From: a bacterium
GTDB taxonomy: Bacteria > Acidobacteriota > Thermoanaerobaculia > Multivoradales > J023
DNA: 64,000 nt
Assembly (NCBI GenBank): GCA_024226315.1
Contig: JAAELT010000006.1
Location: 62,001-126,000, forward strand
Direction: 5' to 3'
The notes below the pieces were generated by a model. It saw only the letters and a program-made list of their open reading frames with translations, was not told the DNA's origin and made no database searches. Below, in pieces: positions 56,133 through 64,000 of the stretch (position 1 is the first letter of the stretch; each line of letters begins with the position of its first letter). A program made the position numbers and the translations under genes.

Positions 56133-57863
56133 CTAGTTGAGGTGCACCAGCCGTCCTTCGATCTTGGTTTCGGCGGCGCTGTCGCCGAGCCGCAGGCCGC
56201 CGTCGGCCCTGACCTCGGTCGCGCCGGCCGATTGCATCACGATCTCCTGGGCCTCGATCTCGAGCGTTCCCCCCACGGCCGAGATCTTGAGGTCCCGTTC
56301 CGCGGTGATCTCGAGCCTGCCGCTGCTGGTGTCGAGGGTGATCAGATTGCCACCGCCGGCGTCGATGATCTCGATCTTCTCGGCGCCGGCGGTGTCGTCG
56401 AGGCGTACTACGTGGCCACTGCGCGACTTGAGGAAGCGGACGTTGTGCTCTTGTGAGAGCTCGGTCTCGGGAGGCCTGTCCTCGCCGTTCCATAGCGAGC
56501 CGAGCACGTAGGGGCGGTTCAGGTCACCCTGGTCGAAGGCGATCAGCACCTCGTCGCCGATCTCGGGGATGAAGAAGACACCGCGCTCCGGCGGCACGAG
56601 GCGGGCCCAGTGGCCGACGTCGTCGTCGGAGAGGCCCGGCAGCCGCACCTTGATCCAGCCTTCGAACTCCTCCTCGTCCGAACGCTCGTTGTCGATGACG
56701 ATGCCGCTCATCACGCCGTAGCTGTGGCCGCCCGCCGCAGAATCAGGCAGGTCGCCGCCGGCCGCTTGCAGGGCGAAGAGGTGGGGCGACTGGTTGACCT
56801 GGAACGAGGTCTGATAGCCGCTCTCGCTCACCGTGTGAGTGACCTCGCTGACGGTGTAGACGCCGTCGAAGCGCCCGATCCCGCCGACCTCGAGCCGGGT
56901 CCCGACGCGGATGTCCGGCCGGCCGATCGAGGCGCCGCTGGCGGTGACGAGGCCCTGCTTCCGATCGGCCAGCACGGCCTCGGCATAGGTCTTCGCCTCC
57001 TGGTCGCTGGCCACCGGCGCGTCGGTGATCACCATCACCGTCTCGCCGCCGGCGCCGCGCGTGATCTGCTGGCGGCCCTCGGCCGAGATCTTTTCGTCGT
57101 CACGCGGTGCCGTGCGCGCCCGGATCGGCTGCTTCTTCGCCGGATCCCATCCCCGGACCTCGACCGCGCTCACCTGGCCCGCGGTGGAGAGACGCGGCGA
57201 GAAGCTGGTCAGGTTCTGACCCCACTCGAGGACGACGGTGCCGCGGATTGGGCGTTCCGACTTGAAGTGGAGGGTGCGGTCCTCGACCCAGAGATGGTAG
57301 CCGTTGGTCCGGGCGAGCGCCTGCAGGGTCGCCATGGGGCTGATCCCCTTGGGCTGATTGCGAGGCTCGCTGCGCTCGGGCGTCTGCTCGATCTCGACCT
57401 CGATCTCGACTCCCTCGAGCAAATCCAGAATCTGGTCGGTGTCGCTGAAGGACGAGTCGTGGCGGTGCGCGGAATCGGTGCGATCGACGGTGCCGCGGGT
57501 GAGCTCGTGGGAGAGGTCGAAACCGTCGACCCGTACGGTGGGCGGGCCACTGCTCGGGAAGTCGGCGCTGAGGGCGGTGATTCGGCCGGTGACCATGCGC
57601 TGGGTGTTGTCGACGTAGCCGATCGAGATCTCCACGTGCCGGCCTTCCTTCAACAGGCCCTCGTGCAGCAGGCCGTCGCGTTTGCCGATCAACTCGAGCT
57701 TGGGATCGTAGAGCTCGAAGCTGAACTGGCTCGGAGGCTGGCTGTGCTCGGTGACGCTGACCTTGGTGACGCGACGGGCCACCGCCGGCGGCAGCGGCCG
57801 GCCTTCGACCTTGATGTCGAAGGTCGGAACGTAGATCGAAGGCAGCAGCTCGGTGATCGGCAT
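56133..57863 (-). CDS. eCIS VgrG-like spike protein (Afp8-like)
   Basis: 576 residues. The N-terminal gp27-like domains (PTFDIKVEGRPLPPAVARRV, SQFSFELYDPKLELIG, RVDGFDLSHELTRG) are followed by a gp5 OB-fold (GIVIDNERSDEEEFEGWIKV, VRLPGLSDDDVGHWARLVPP, PEIGDEVLIAFDQGDLNRPY, VLGSLWNG) and a C-terminal beta-helix of short repeats (LEITAERDLKISAVGGTLEI). No effector extension is fused. It is the central membrane-puncturing spike. Confidence 0.93.
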   Translation of the reverse strand: MPITELLPSIYVPTFDIKVEGRPLPPAVARRVTKVSVTEHSQPPSQFSFELYDPKLELIGKRDGLLHEGLLKEGRHVEISIGYVDNTQRMVTGRITALSADFPSSGPPTVRVDGFDLSHELTRGTVDRTDSAHRHDSSFSDTDQILDLLEGVEIEVEIEQTPERSEPRNQPKGISPMATLQALARTNGYHLWVEDRTLHFKSERPIRGTVVLEWGQNLTSFSPRLSTAGQVSAVEVRGWDPAKKQPIRARTAPRDDEKISAEGRQQITRGAGGETVMVITDAPVASDQEAKTYAEAVLADRKQGLVTASGASIGRPDIRVGTRLEVGGIGRFDGVYTVSEVTHTVSESGYQTSFQVNQSPHLFALQAAGGDLPDSAAGGHSYGVMSGIVIDNERSDEEEFEGWIKVRLPGLSDDDVGHWARLVPPERGVFFIPEIGDEVLIAFDQGDLNRPYVLGSLWNGEDRPPETELSQEHNVRFLKSRSGHVVRLDDTAGAEKIEIIDAGGGNLITLDTSSGRLEITAERDLKISAVGGTLEIEAQEIVMQSAGATEVRADGGLRLGDSAAETKIEGRLVHLN

Positions 57864-57872
57864 CGGGCTCTC

Positions 57873-58490
57873 CTACAACGTCGGTATGGTCAGCACCTGC
57901 CCGGGCGCGAGCGCCAGGGGGTCGTCGAGCCGGCTGGCCTCGGCGATCGGGCGCCACTGCCGCGGATCGCCGTATTCCTCGGCGGCGATGCCTTGCAGCG
58001 TCTCGCCGCTCTTCACCACCCGTCTCTTGGTGCGGTCGGACGATTGCAGGGGGATTCTCGCCAGTACGGTCTCGAGCAGGTCGTAACCCTTGAAGGTCAC
58101 GTCGAGCGTGGCGCGCAGCGGCAGACCGGCGGCGTTGAACAGGTCGAGCTTCTGGCTGACGCTCTCGAGCACGCAGGGGAAGACCAGCGAGCCCCAGATG
58201 AACAGCAGCCGCGGCGGCGCGTGAGTGTGGGCGTCCAGAGAGGTGAGCTCGAGCACCCGCGCGGTGTGGGTGCGCACGTCGCCCCCGCCGTCGCTGGTGT
58301 CGAAGAACAGCTCCATGGTCAGGGTCTGGGCCTGGCCGCGGACGAACTGCAACAGTGAGGAGCCGAGGCCCGGGATGCCGACCTCGGCGAACTGGTTGGT
58401 GCGCTGGAGCTGATACTCCGGCGGATTGAACATCACCGGAATGGTGACGCCGGATTCGGTGTTGATCAGCAGTGCCTTGGTCGCGGCCAT
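57873..58490 (-). CDS. eCIS LysM-domain tail-tube/baseplate adaptor (Afp7-like)
   Basis: 205 residues. N-terminal domain with TESGVTIPVMFNPPEYQLQR and SSLLQFVRGQAQTLTMELFF is the Afp7-like phage-tail core; the last ~55 residues are a LysM domain (RRVVKSGETLQGIAAEEYGD, PRQWRPIAEASRLDDP). It links the tube to the spike. Start overlaps the stop of the proline-rich gene by one base (TGATG). Confidence 0.92.
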   Translation of the reverse strand: MAATKALLINTESGVTIPVMFNPPEYQLQRTNQFAEVGIPGLGSSLLQFVRGQAQTLTMELFFDTSDGGGDVRTHTARVLELTSLDAHTHAPPRLLFIWGSLVFPCVLESVSQKLDLFNAAGLPLRATLDVTFKGYDLLETVLARIPLQSSDRTKRRVVKSGETLQGIAAEEYGDPRQWRPIAEASRLDDPLALAPGQVLTIPTL

Positions 58491-59455
58491 CAGAACGACC
58501 CTCTACGTTCGCGCTCCAGCCGCTGACGGCGTTGGAGCATCTCGTACACTTTGTCGCTGACGGCGTTGATGTCGAGAGGCGGCGCCGGCGGTGCCGTCGG
58601 GGCACGGGGCTCCCGCTTCGCCGGCGCCGGCGCCGCTTCGGTCTCGGCGGCCGGCGTCACCGGTCGCAGCTCGATCCCCGGCAGGGAGACCGGGCTGACG
58701 GTCTTCTCGATCAGCTCGGCGATGGCGTCGGGCGTGGCGGGTGGCGGCGACGCGGCCGGCTCCCTCCTGACCGGCGCCATCGCGGGCGGTGTCGCGGCCG
58801 GCGCTTCCTTCTCGGCCGCCCTGGGCAAGCGCGGCTCCTCAGGGAGCGCGGGCAGCCGGCGCGAGATCGGTGCGGCGGCCTCCCCGGGACGCGCTTGGCG
58901 GGGCTCGATGAGTGGCTGCCGAACCTCCCGGCGTGGCTCGGACGAGACCGTCGGCACCAGGTGTGGCTCGGGCGTGCGGATGCGGGTCAGCTCGAGGGGC
59001 TGCCACACCGGCCGCTCGCCGGCTTGCGCCCGTGCCGGCTCTGGCGTCGTCGTCTCTTCGGCCGCGAACACGGGGCGGAGCCTGGCTCTGGCCCGACGCA
59101 GCGGCGCCGGGGAGGGGTCGGCGGCCGGCGCCCCGGGCGCGGATGCGGTGGCCGGTGCCGTTCGCCGGCCCGCGCGCACGCCGTCCGGCGGCTGGTGCCC
59201 GGCGACTTGCCGCGGCTCGACGACAGGTGCCGGCAGCTCCAGAGGAGACCAGGCGTCCACGCGTCGGTGCGGTGGCGTGGGCTCTTCGTGCCACCTTGCC
59301 AGCCGGCCGGCGCCCACCCCCAGGGACTCGGCCCGATGCCGGATGCCCGCGACCAGGGACGTCGTCAGGCGCAGCGCGGCGGGCGCCCAGGCCTGGCGCC
59401 GCTGTACGCCCGCCAGGAAGGCGGCACCAGCTTGGCTTTCGGTTTCGCTGCTCAT
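58490..59455 (-). CDS. eCIS-associated long proline/alanine-rich protein
   Basis: 321 residues; no domain recognised over most of its length. Residues ~50-290 are Pro/Ala/Arg/Glu-rich and probably disordered. The end, LDINAVSDKVYEMLQRRQRL then ERERRG, is a compact amphipathic helix of the kind found at the C-terminus of low-complexity proteins in related injection-system loci. Coupled to the LysM gene and 13 bases from the small upstream gene. It may tether the particle or recruit cargo; this is inference. Confidence 0.72.
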   Translation of the reverse strand: MSSETESQAGAAFLAGVQRRQAWAPAALRLTTSLVAGIRHRAESLGVGAGRLARWHEEPTPPHRRVDAWSPLELPAPVVEPRQVAGHQPPDGVRAGRRTAPATASAPGAPAADPSPAPLRRARARLRPVFAAEETTTPEPARAQAGERPVWQPLELTRIRTPEPHLVPTVSSEPRREVRQPLIEPRQARPGEAAAPISRRLPALPEEPRLPRAAEKEAPAATPPAMAPVRREPAASPPPATPDAIAELIEKTVSPVSLPGIELRPVTPAAETEAAPAPAKREPRAPTAPPAPPLDINAVSDKVYEMLQRRQRLERERRGSF

Positions 59456-59468
59456 GCTCGTCGTGCTC

Positions 59469-59672
59469 TCAGCTCGGCTGCCGGTTGATCCTGGCGATCT
59501 CCGCCACCCACCGGCGTCGCTGCGCGTGCTCCAGACACATCAATTGCTCGTGGGACCAATGGAAGTGGTACGCGACGTAGGCTACCTCCTCGTACAGCTG
59601 GTCGAGGGGGTAGCCTAGGATTCCCCCGGGTCGGGGGGCTCCACGGTGAAACTCTCCCGGCAGTGCGGGCAC
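59469..59672 (-). CDS. eCIS-associated small protein (DUF6760-like)
   Basis: 67 residues if started at GTG 59672. The recognisable part is GYPLDQLYEEVAYVAYHFHW then SHEQLMCLEHAQRRRWVAEI, ARINRQPS, which fits DUF6760-type proteins encoded in eCIS clusters. The 58-base overlap with the tail assembly gene suggests the true start lies later, but no ATG/GTG/TTG occurs between 59672 and the conserved part. Role unknown; short helical protein. Confidence 0.7.
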   Translation of the reverse strand: MPALPGEFHRGAPRPGGILGYPLDQLYEEVAYVAYHFHWSHEQLMCLEHAQRRRWVAEIARINRQPS

Positions 59673-59989
59673 TCGACTTTGCGCGCCTGCTCACCCTGTT
59701 GGTTGATCCGGTTGTAGAGCTCCTGCAAGTAGGCGAAGTCGGAGGCGTACAAACCCTCGATGACCTTGGGGTTGATCATCTCCAGCGATCCGAGGCGGGT
59801 GATGACCCGCGCCAACAGGATGACTGACAGATATGCCGGGTTGCCGCGCACCCGCGGGTCCTTGAGCGGCAGAATTTCGTCCGCCGCCGTCGCCAGACGC
59901 ATGGATCCCTCGCGGTGCGGGGTGCCCTCCGCGTCCATGTACCCCCGGGGCAGGGTGAATTCGAACTCGGTCTGGAGCGTCGCCGTCAT
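59615..59989 (-). CDS. eCIS phage tail assembly-like protein
   Basis: 124 residues. TEFEFTLPRGYMDAEGTPHR, EGSMRLATAADEILPLKDPR, YLSVILLARVITRLGSLE and VIEGLYASDFAYLQELYNRI form a pattern I recognise from proteins located after the tube gene in eCIS loci; the end VECPHCRESFTVEPPD has one CxxC pair. Likely an assembly chaperone or baseplate-proximal adaptor. 12 bases after the tube gene. Confidence 0.75.
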   Translation of the reverse strand: MTATLQTEFEFTLPRGYMDAEGTPHREGSMRLATAADEILPLKDPRVRGNPAYLSVILLARVITRLGSLEMINPKVIEGLYASDFAYLQELYNRINQQGEQARKVECPHCRESFTVEPPDPGES

Positions 59990-60001
59990 GGCATCTCGCC
60001 T

Positions 60002-60421
60002 CTAGGCTCTCTCCACCCTCTGGCACGACACGGTGAGCGAATCGATCGCCACGTCGTTGCCCTTGCCGTCGAGCGACGCGCCTTCCCACTTGCTTGGCCA
60101 GGCGCCGAAGAAGTTCCAGCGCACCGCCTCCTGCCCGGCGTCGTCCTGCAGGATGACCGAGCCGTTGCGGCGATCGATCCGGCCGTTGACCGCTGACAGG
60201 TGCCAGTCGTAGAGCTCGGTCGAGTCCGTGACGCCCCACTTGAGGCTGATGTCGGGATAGCTCACCGGGCCCCGGAGTTTGTTCACCGTATCGGCGTCGC
60301 CGCCCTCGCGGTACTCGATCACCGTGACCTCCGAGCCGAAGCCGCTGCACTCGGAGAATCCCGCTTGAACGATTCCGTCGATCTCCACCAGAAACTTGAA
60401 GTTCTTATATGGATCGGCCAT
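60002..60421 (-). CDS. eCIS inner tube protein (T4 gp19 family, Afp1/5-like)
   Basis: 139 residues. ADPYKNFKFLVEIDGIVQAG, FSECSGFGSEVTVIEYREGG, NKLRGPVSYPDISLKWGVTD and YDWHLSAVNGRIDRRNGSVI are diagnostic of gp19/Hcp-like tube proteins of contractile systems. It stacks as hexamers inside the sheath and is pushed out on contraction. Only one tube gene is present in the window, although characterised eCIS often carry two or more. Confidence 0.94.
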   Translation of the reverse strand: MADPYKNFKFLVEIDGIVQAGFSECSGFGSEVTVIEYREGGDADTVNKLRGPVSYPDISLKWGVTDSTELYDWHLSAVNGRIDRRNGSVILQDDAGQEAVRWNFFGAWPSKWEGASLDGKGNDVAIDSLTVSCQRVERA

Positions 60422-60445
60422 CGACCTGTCTCCTTTCTTGATCTG

Positions 60446-61594
60446 TTATCCGCCGGTGATCTGCTGGATGCGGAAGATGACGAACTCCGCGGGCTTGGTG
60501 ATCGCCACGCCGACTTCCGTCACCACCTGGCCCGCCTCGCGGACGTCGGAGGGATTGGTCTCGGCGTCGCAACGCACGAAGAATGCCTGTTCCGGCGTCT
60601 CGCCGAACAGTGCGCCGGCGCGCCACTGCTGCAGCAGGAAATCGCTGACGCTGCGGGTAATGCGCTGCCACAGGGCCGGGTTGTTGGGCTCGAAGACCGC
60701 GAACTGCGTGCCTTCGTCGATCGACTCGCGCATGAAGTTGAAGAACCGGCGGGTGCTGATGTAGCGGAACTCCGAGTTGGCTTCATCAGCGCTGGTGCGT
60801 GCGCCCCAGACCTTGACCGCGCCGTTGAATACCCGGATGACGTTGACTCCGTCGACGTTGAGCTGACCTTGATCGGCCCTGGTCATGCCGATCTCGGTGT
60901 CGAGGGCGCCGATCAAGCCTTCGTTGGCCGGTGCCTTGTGCACCCCGCGCGCGCCGTCGCTGCGGGCGTAGACGCCGGCGAGGTGTCCGCTGGGGGGCAC
61001 GGCCTTGATTTCCTCGTCGACCGGGTCGTAGACATTGATCCACGGGAAGTAGACTGCGCCGTAGCTGCCGGATTCGCTGCGGCCGGCCTGGGCGATCTCC
61101 GCCGCCGTCTGCGCGCTCGGCTCCTGCACGCCGTCGAGGATGGCGAAGCGGTCCTCGAGGCCGAAACAATGCGCCAGGATCGCCCCGTGCTGAACGTCCG
61201 TTATCGCGCCCGGAACCGCGACGATGGCGATCTCGTCGATCGGCGCTAGCTTGGCGAGCTCCTGGGAGGGATCGTTGAGCTCGAGCGCGTCGTCGACGCT
61301 CAACACCCAGCAGCGGGTGCCGCCGTTGCTGAAGAACCCGTAGACGGCGTGGGCCAACGTGGCGTTGCCGGTCTTGAACTTACCGAAAGTGTTCTTGAAC
61401 TGCTCCCAGCCGGTGATCAGCTGGGGGGTCCCTGCCGTGGCCATGGTGTAGGGTGTGCCGTCGGGCTTCGACGGCATCTCCACGCTGCTGTCGACGAAGC
61501 CGATGAAGCCCGCTGTGCTGGTGCCGACGCCAGCGATGGGCCGCGCCGCCGGGGGCGTCTCCTCCACGTAGACTCCTGGTGCCAGATACGCCAT
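60446..61594 (-). CDS. eCIS contractile sheath protein (Afp2-like)
   Basis: 382 residues. N-terminal AYLAPGVYVEETPPAARPIA, GVGTSTAGFIGFVD, the middle NTFGKFKTGNATLAHAVYGF, FSNGGTRCWVLSVDDAL, and the C-terminal domain (YISTRRFFNFMRESIDEGTQ, FAVFEPNNPALWQRITRSVS, RCDAETNPSDVREAGQVVTE) are typical phage/eCIS sheath. Contraction drives the tube outward. Single sheath gene, 24 bases before the tube gene. Confidence 0.95.
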   Translation of the reverse strand: MAYLAPGVYVEETPPAARPIAGVGTSTAGFIGFVDSSVEMPSKPDGTPYTMATAGTPQLITGWEQFKNTFGKFKTGNATLAHAVYGFFSNGGTRCWVLSVDDALELNDPSQELAKLAPIDEIAIVAVPGAITDVQHGAILAHCFGLEDRFAILDGVQEPSAQTAAEIAQAGRSESGSYGAVYFPWINVYDPVDEEIKAVPPSGHLAGVYARSDGARGVHKAPANEGLIGALDTEIGMTRADQGQLNVDGVNVIRVFNGAVKVWGARTSADEANSEFRYISTRRFFNFMRESIDEGTQFAVFEPNNPALWQRITRSVSDFLLQQWRAGALFGETPEQAFFVRCDAETNPSDVREAGQVVTEVGVAITKPAEFVIFRIQQITGG

Positions 61595-61645
61595 GTTCTT
61601 TGCTCCTTTCCTTGTCCAGAAGGATCTCTGCTCTCGAATCTGCTC

Positions 61646-62476
61646 CTAAACCAGTTGCACGTCGTAGTCGCTGCCGGCGGGCGCCGGCACGTTTACGGTG
61701 ACTTCGCTCAGAATCGAATCGGCCTGTGCCCTCAGGGTGTAAGTGCCGGCTGGGATCCGGCCCAGACGGTAGCGTCCGTCGCCGTCCGTAATCGCTTCCA
61801 GGCCGCGCTCCACCAGCGTAACCGTCGCCTCTTGGACCGGCTCGCCCTGGGCGTCCGTGATCCGGCCACCGATGCGGTGCGACGTGGGGCCGGGACCCGT
61901 CGCTTCGGCCGGCGCCATGCGGATCGTGTCGGTGATCGCGATTGGGGCGGTCTCCGGCGCGAAAACGTCCATGGCCACGGTTGCCGTGACCGTCAGCGAC
62001 GGGCGCAGCTTGTTGCCGACCGCGGACCAGAACTCGGGTGGGTTCGGCAGGCCGTCGGCACGAGCGGCGATCAGGGGCAGGGGGGGCTCCTGCCCCGCGA
62101 GGCTGCCCTGAAGAAATTCCGACGGGATCGTCGGAGTCCGTGAGAAGATCGCCAGCGCTTGGCTGAGCAGGCGATGCTCGTCGAGCACCTGCTGCTCGCC
62201 GGTGGTGCTCGGCCAGGCGGTCACCAGGTAGGAACATGCCACCCGCAGCGGCGGTTGCCGGATGATCGCCTCGCCGCTCACGTGTTCGACGATCGGCTCG
62301 TTGCTGCGCTGCACGACGTTCTCCCGGATGTCATAGAGGAAGAGGTCGACGGTGGTCTGCGCCGGCGCGAAGGGATCGGTCGGGCGGTCGAAGGCGATCT
62401 GTGCAGCGCCCAGCTCCGCCGGCAGCCCCGATTGGGACAAGATGGCGCGCAGGGTCAGGCTCAGGTCGCGGATCAC
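61646..62476 (-). CDS. eCIS DUF4255 tail terminator with C-terminal beta-sandwich
   Basis: 276 residues. The N-terminal ~190 residues are DUF4255 (Afp16-like): IRDLSLTLRAILSQSGLPAE, PAQTTVDLFLYDIRENVVQR, LRVACSYLVTAWPSTTGEQQ. DUF4255/Afp16 caps the sheath-tube and sets length. The last ~75 residues add a carboxypeptidase-regulatory-like domain (GRITDAQGEPVQEATVTLVE, DGRYRLGRIPAGTYTLRAQA), an extension most members lack. It follows the ATPase gene by 26 bases. Confidence 0.9.
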   Translation of the reverse strand: MIRDLSLTLRAILSQSGLPAELGAAQIAFDRPTDPFAPAQTTVDLFLYDIRENVVQRSNEPIVEHVSGEAIIRQPPLRVACSYLVTAWPSTTGEQQVLDEHRLLSQALAIFSRTPTIPSEFLQGSLAGQEPPLPLIAARADGLPNPPEFWSAVGNKLRPSLTVTATVAMDVFAPETAPIAITDTIRMAPAEATGPGPTSHRIGGRITDAQGEPVQEATVTLVERGLEAITDGDGRYRLGRIPAGTYTLRAQADSILSEVTVNVPAPAGSDYDVQLV

Positions 62477-62502
62477 GGGACTTTCTCAGATAGCGTCAGC
62501 AA

Positions 62503-64000
62503 TTAGTCGGTGAGCACCTTGCCCATTTTCTGGTACTCGCGCCTGGTGGCGTGGAGCAGGTGCTCGGCGCTGACGGCGTCGCCGTCCTCCGCAGCCAGGA
62601 ATGCGGAGGCCAGAGCGATATTCTTGATGTTGCCGCCGGTGAGTTTGAAACGGTGGGCCAGGGAATCGAGATCGACGTCGTCCGCGAGCCGCGCCTCCCG
62701 GGGCCAGATGCGGTGCCAGATCCGGCGTCGTAGCTCCTCGTCGGGGAAAGGGAAAGCGACGATGCAGGCCAGGCGGCGCACGAAAGCCTCGTCCAGGTTC
62801 TGGCGCAGGTTGGTGGCCAGGATGGCGACGCCGTCGTAGTCCTCCATCTTCTGCAGCAAGTAGGCGATTTCGATGTTGGCGTAACGGTCGTGGGAGTCGC
62901 GTACCTCGGACCGCTTACCGAATAGTGCGTCGGCCTCGTCGAAGAACAGGATGGCATTCGCGGACTCTGCGGCGATGAAGATCCGGTCGAGATTCTTCTC
63001 GGTCTCGCCGATGTACTTGCTGACGACCGCCGCGAGGTCGATACGGTACAGGTCGAGCCCGAGCTCGCGAGCGAGGACTCCGGCGGCCATCGTCTTGCCC
63101 GTGCCGGAGGGCCCGGCGAACAGCGCGGCAACCCCCTTGCCTTGCGAGAGCTTGCCGTCGAAGCCCCATTCACTCAGCACCCGTCGGCGATGGACGATGC
63201 GTTGGCACAACTCGCGAAGCTGTGCCGCGACGTCCTCTGACAGCACGATGTCGTCCCAGGTGTGGATCGTCCGGACCTTTTGGGTCAGTGGCGCCAGATT
63301 CTGGCCGGTTTGATCCCGCGCGGCGGCGAACAGATCGTCGAGGGTCGGTCGTGCTCGCCCTCCACGCCAGCGCGCCTGCTCACCGGCAGCGCCAAAGGCT
63401 GCCGCGATCTGGCCGGCGGTGAGCCGGAAACGGCTCGCCAGGGTGTCCAGATCCCGAGCGTTCAGCTCGCCGTCTGCCTCGGCGAGATGATGCGACCAGC
63501 AGGCGCGACGCTGAGCAAACGCTGGTACGGGAAGCGGCACGCAGACCACGTCGAGCGGCACCCGCCCGCTCGCGGTCCAGGGACGGGTTCCCGAAAGAAG
63601 GGCGACGCCGCGGTGCTCGGACAGAATGTCGAGCAGACGCTCGAGACGCGCCGGCCGCTCGGCGCCACGGAGCGCGTCGACGTCCTCCAGATAGAGGACG
63701 GCGGCGCCGAGCCGGGCCTCGCGCACCAGGATTTCGGCCAGCTCGCCGAGCTTGCCGAGCTCGGCCTCGGTCGTGTCGAGGCGGGAACAGTCGGCAGCGA
63801 GCAACGGCGCGGTGGTCTCGGCCGCTACGGCCTCGGCGACCTTCCGGGCGGCCGCGCAGCACGGGCCGTGGAAGTAGACGCGCAGCGCGCGTCGATCCCG
63901 CCGGGCGCTGGACACGAGGCGGTGTAGCCGCCGCGTCACTTCTTTTTCGATGGGAATCCGCTCTGACGCCCCCGCCGGCTCGATCCGTTCGCACACCGGC
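62503..64000 (-). CDS. eCIS AAA+ ATPase (Afp15-like), 5' end beyond window
   Basis: At least 497 residues; the frame stays open to the right edge, so the start is probably outside (an in-frame GTG at 63996 is the only visible candidate). There is a degenerate first AAA-like region, then an active module: Walker A ALFAGPSGTGKTMAAGVLAR, Walker B AILFFDEADALFGKRSEVRD, sensor ILATNLRQNLDEAFVRRLAC and the C-terminal helical lid KLTGGNIKNIALASAFLAAE. In Afp/PVC loci this ATPase is essential for particle assembly. First visible gene of the operon. Confidence 0.92.
   Translation of the reverse strand, partial: PVCERIEPAGASERIPIEKEVTRRLHRLVSSARRDRRALRVYFHGPCCAAARKVAEAVAAETTAPLLAADCSRLDTTEAELGKLGELAEILVREARLGAAVLYLEDVDALRGAERPARLERLLDILSEHRGVALLSGTRPWTASGRVPLDVVCVPLPVPAFAQRRACWSHHLAEADGELNARDLDTLASRFRLTAGQIAAAFGAAGEQARWRGGRARPTLDDLFAAARDQTGQNLAPLTQKVRTIHTWDDIVLSEDVAAQLRELCQRIVHRRRVLSEWGFDGKLSQGKGVAALFAGPSGTGKTMAAGVLARELGLDLYRIDLAAVVSKYIGETEKNLDRIFIAAESANAILFFDEADALFGKRSEVRDSHDRYANIEIAYLLQKMEDYDGVAILATNLRQNLDEAFVRRLACIVAFPFPDEELRRRIWHRIWPREARLADDVDLDSLAHRFKLTGGNIKNIALASAFLAAEDGDAVSAEHLLHATRREYQKMGKVLTD

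Noticed and set aside
47186..64000. Prophage or tailocin
   Set aside because: No capsid, portal, terminase, integrase, holin or lysin genes are seen; DUF4255, the AAA+ ATPase and the LysM and giant J proteins point to eCIS. The continuation to the right was not visible.
47186..64000. Type VI secretion system
   Set aside because: A VgrG-like spike, PAAR, sheath and tube are present, but there is no TssJ, TssL, TssM, TssK or ClpV; the ATPase is of the Afp15 assembly type.

Overview
The window is a 64 kb piece of a high-GC bacterial chromosome. There is no rRNA or other taxonomic marker in it. The mix of genes fits an Acidobacteriota-type heterotroph, possibly Thermoanaerobaculia: many secreted S9 and M28 peptidases, di-haem MauG/CcpA-like proteins, a DUF5916 outer-membrane protein, a rhodanese-fused ThiF/MoeB, an LtrA protein, and a recurring C-terminal GFESGD...W tail. 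This placement is inference. Coding density is high, and only 11353-11648 approaches 300 bases without a gene.

1-5500 (minus strand) is the conserved translation/secretion operon ffh - rpsP - khpA - rimM - trmD - rplS - rnhB - TPR protein. The S16 protein carries a long acidic repeat tail. 5600-7870 has a small lipoprotein, pyruvate kinase and a tandem array of hairpin repeats. 7890-11650 looks acquired: base composition is less GC-rich, with a CGNR zinc-finger regulator, a large secreted beta-sandwich protein and a tiny secreted peptide with ten cysteines. 11649-16265 holds a frameshifted DUF763 gene, a di-haem peroxidase-like protein and an S9 peptidase. 16288-17964 is a two-gene ATPase plus Toprim-like cassette resembling a split OLD/RloAB/AbiL-type defence module.

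18100-47089 is mixed metabolism and secretion: a reductase-ligase-carrier fusion for acyl groups, a second di-haem protein, pgsA, a lytic transglycosylase, an FG-GAP protein, ThiF-rhodanese, an ECF sigma/anti-sigma pair, a beta-oxidation cluster, class I aldolase, an MBL-fold enzyme, dihydrolipoyl dehydrogenase plus an E2 acyltransferase, DUF5916, ABM, LtrA, SDR, M28 and prolyl oligopeptidase.

47186-64000 (minus strand) is the main find: an extracellular contractile injection system (eCIS, Afp/PVC-like) locus of 16 genes, cut by the right edge. In transcription order: AAA+ ATPase, DUF4255 tail cap with an extra beta-sandwich domain, sheath, tube, tail assembly protein, DUF6760-like protein, a long proline-rich protein, LysM protein, VgrG-like spike, PAAR tip, gp25, giant baseplate J protein, second J-like protein, tail protein I, and two tandem fibre-like paralogues. 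No head, terminase, integrase or T6SS membrane-complex genes are present. No tape-measure or obvious toxin gene lies inside the window; they may lie beyond the right edge.
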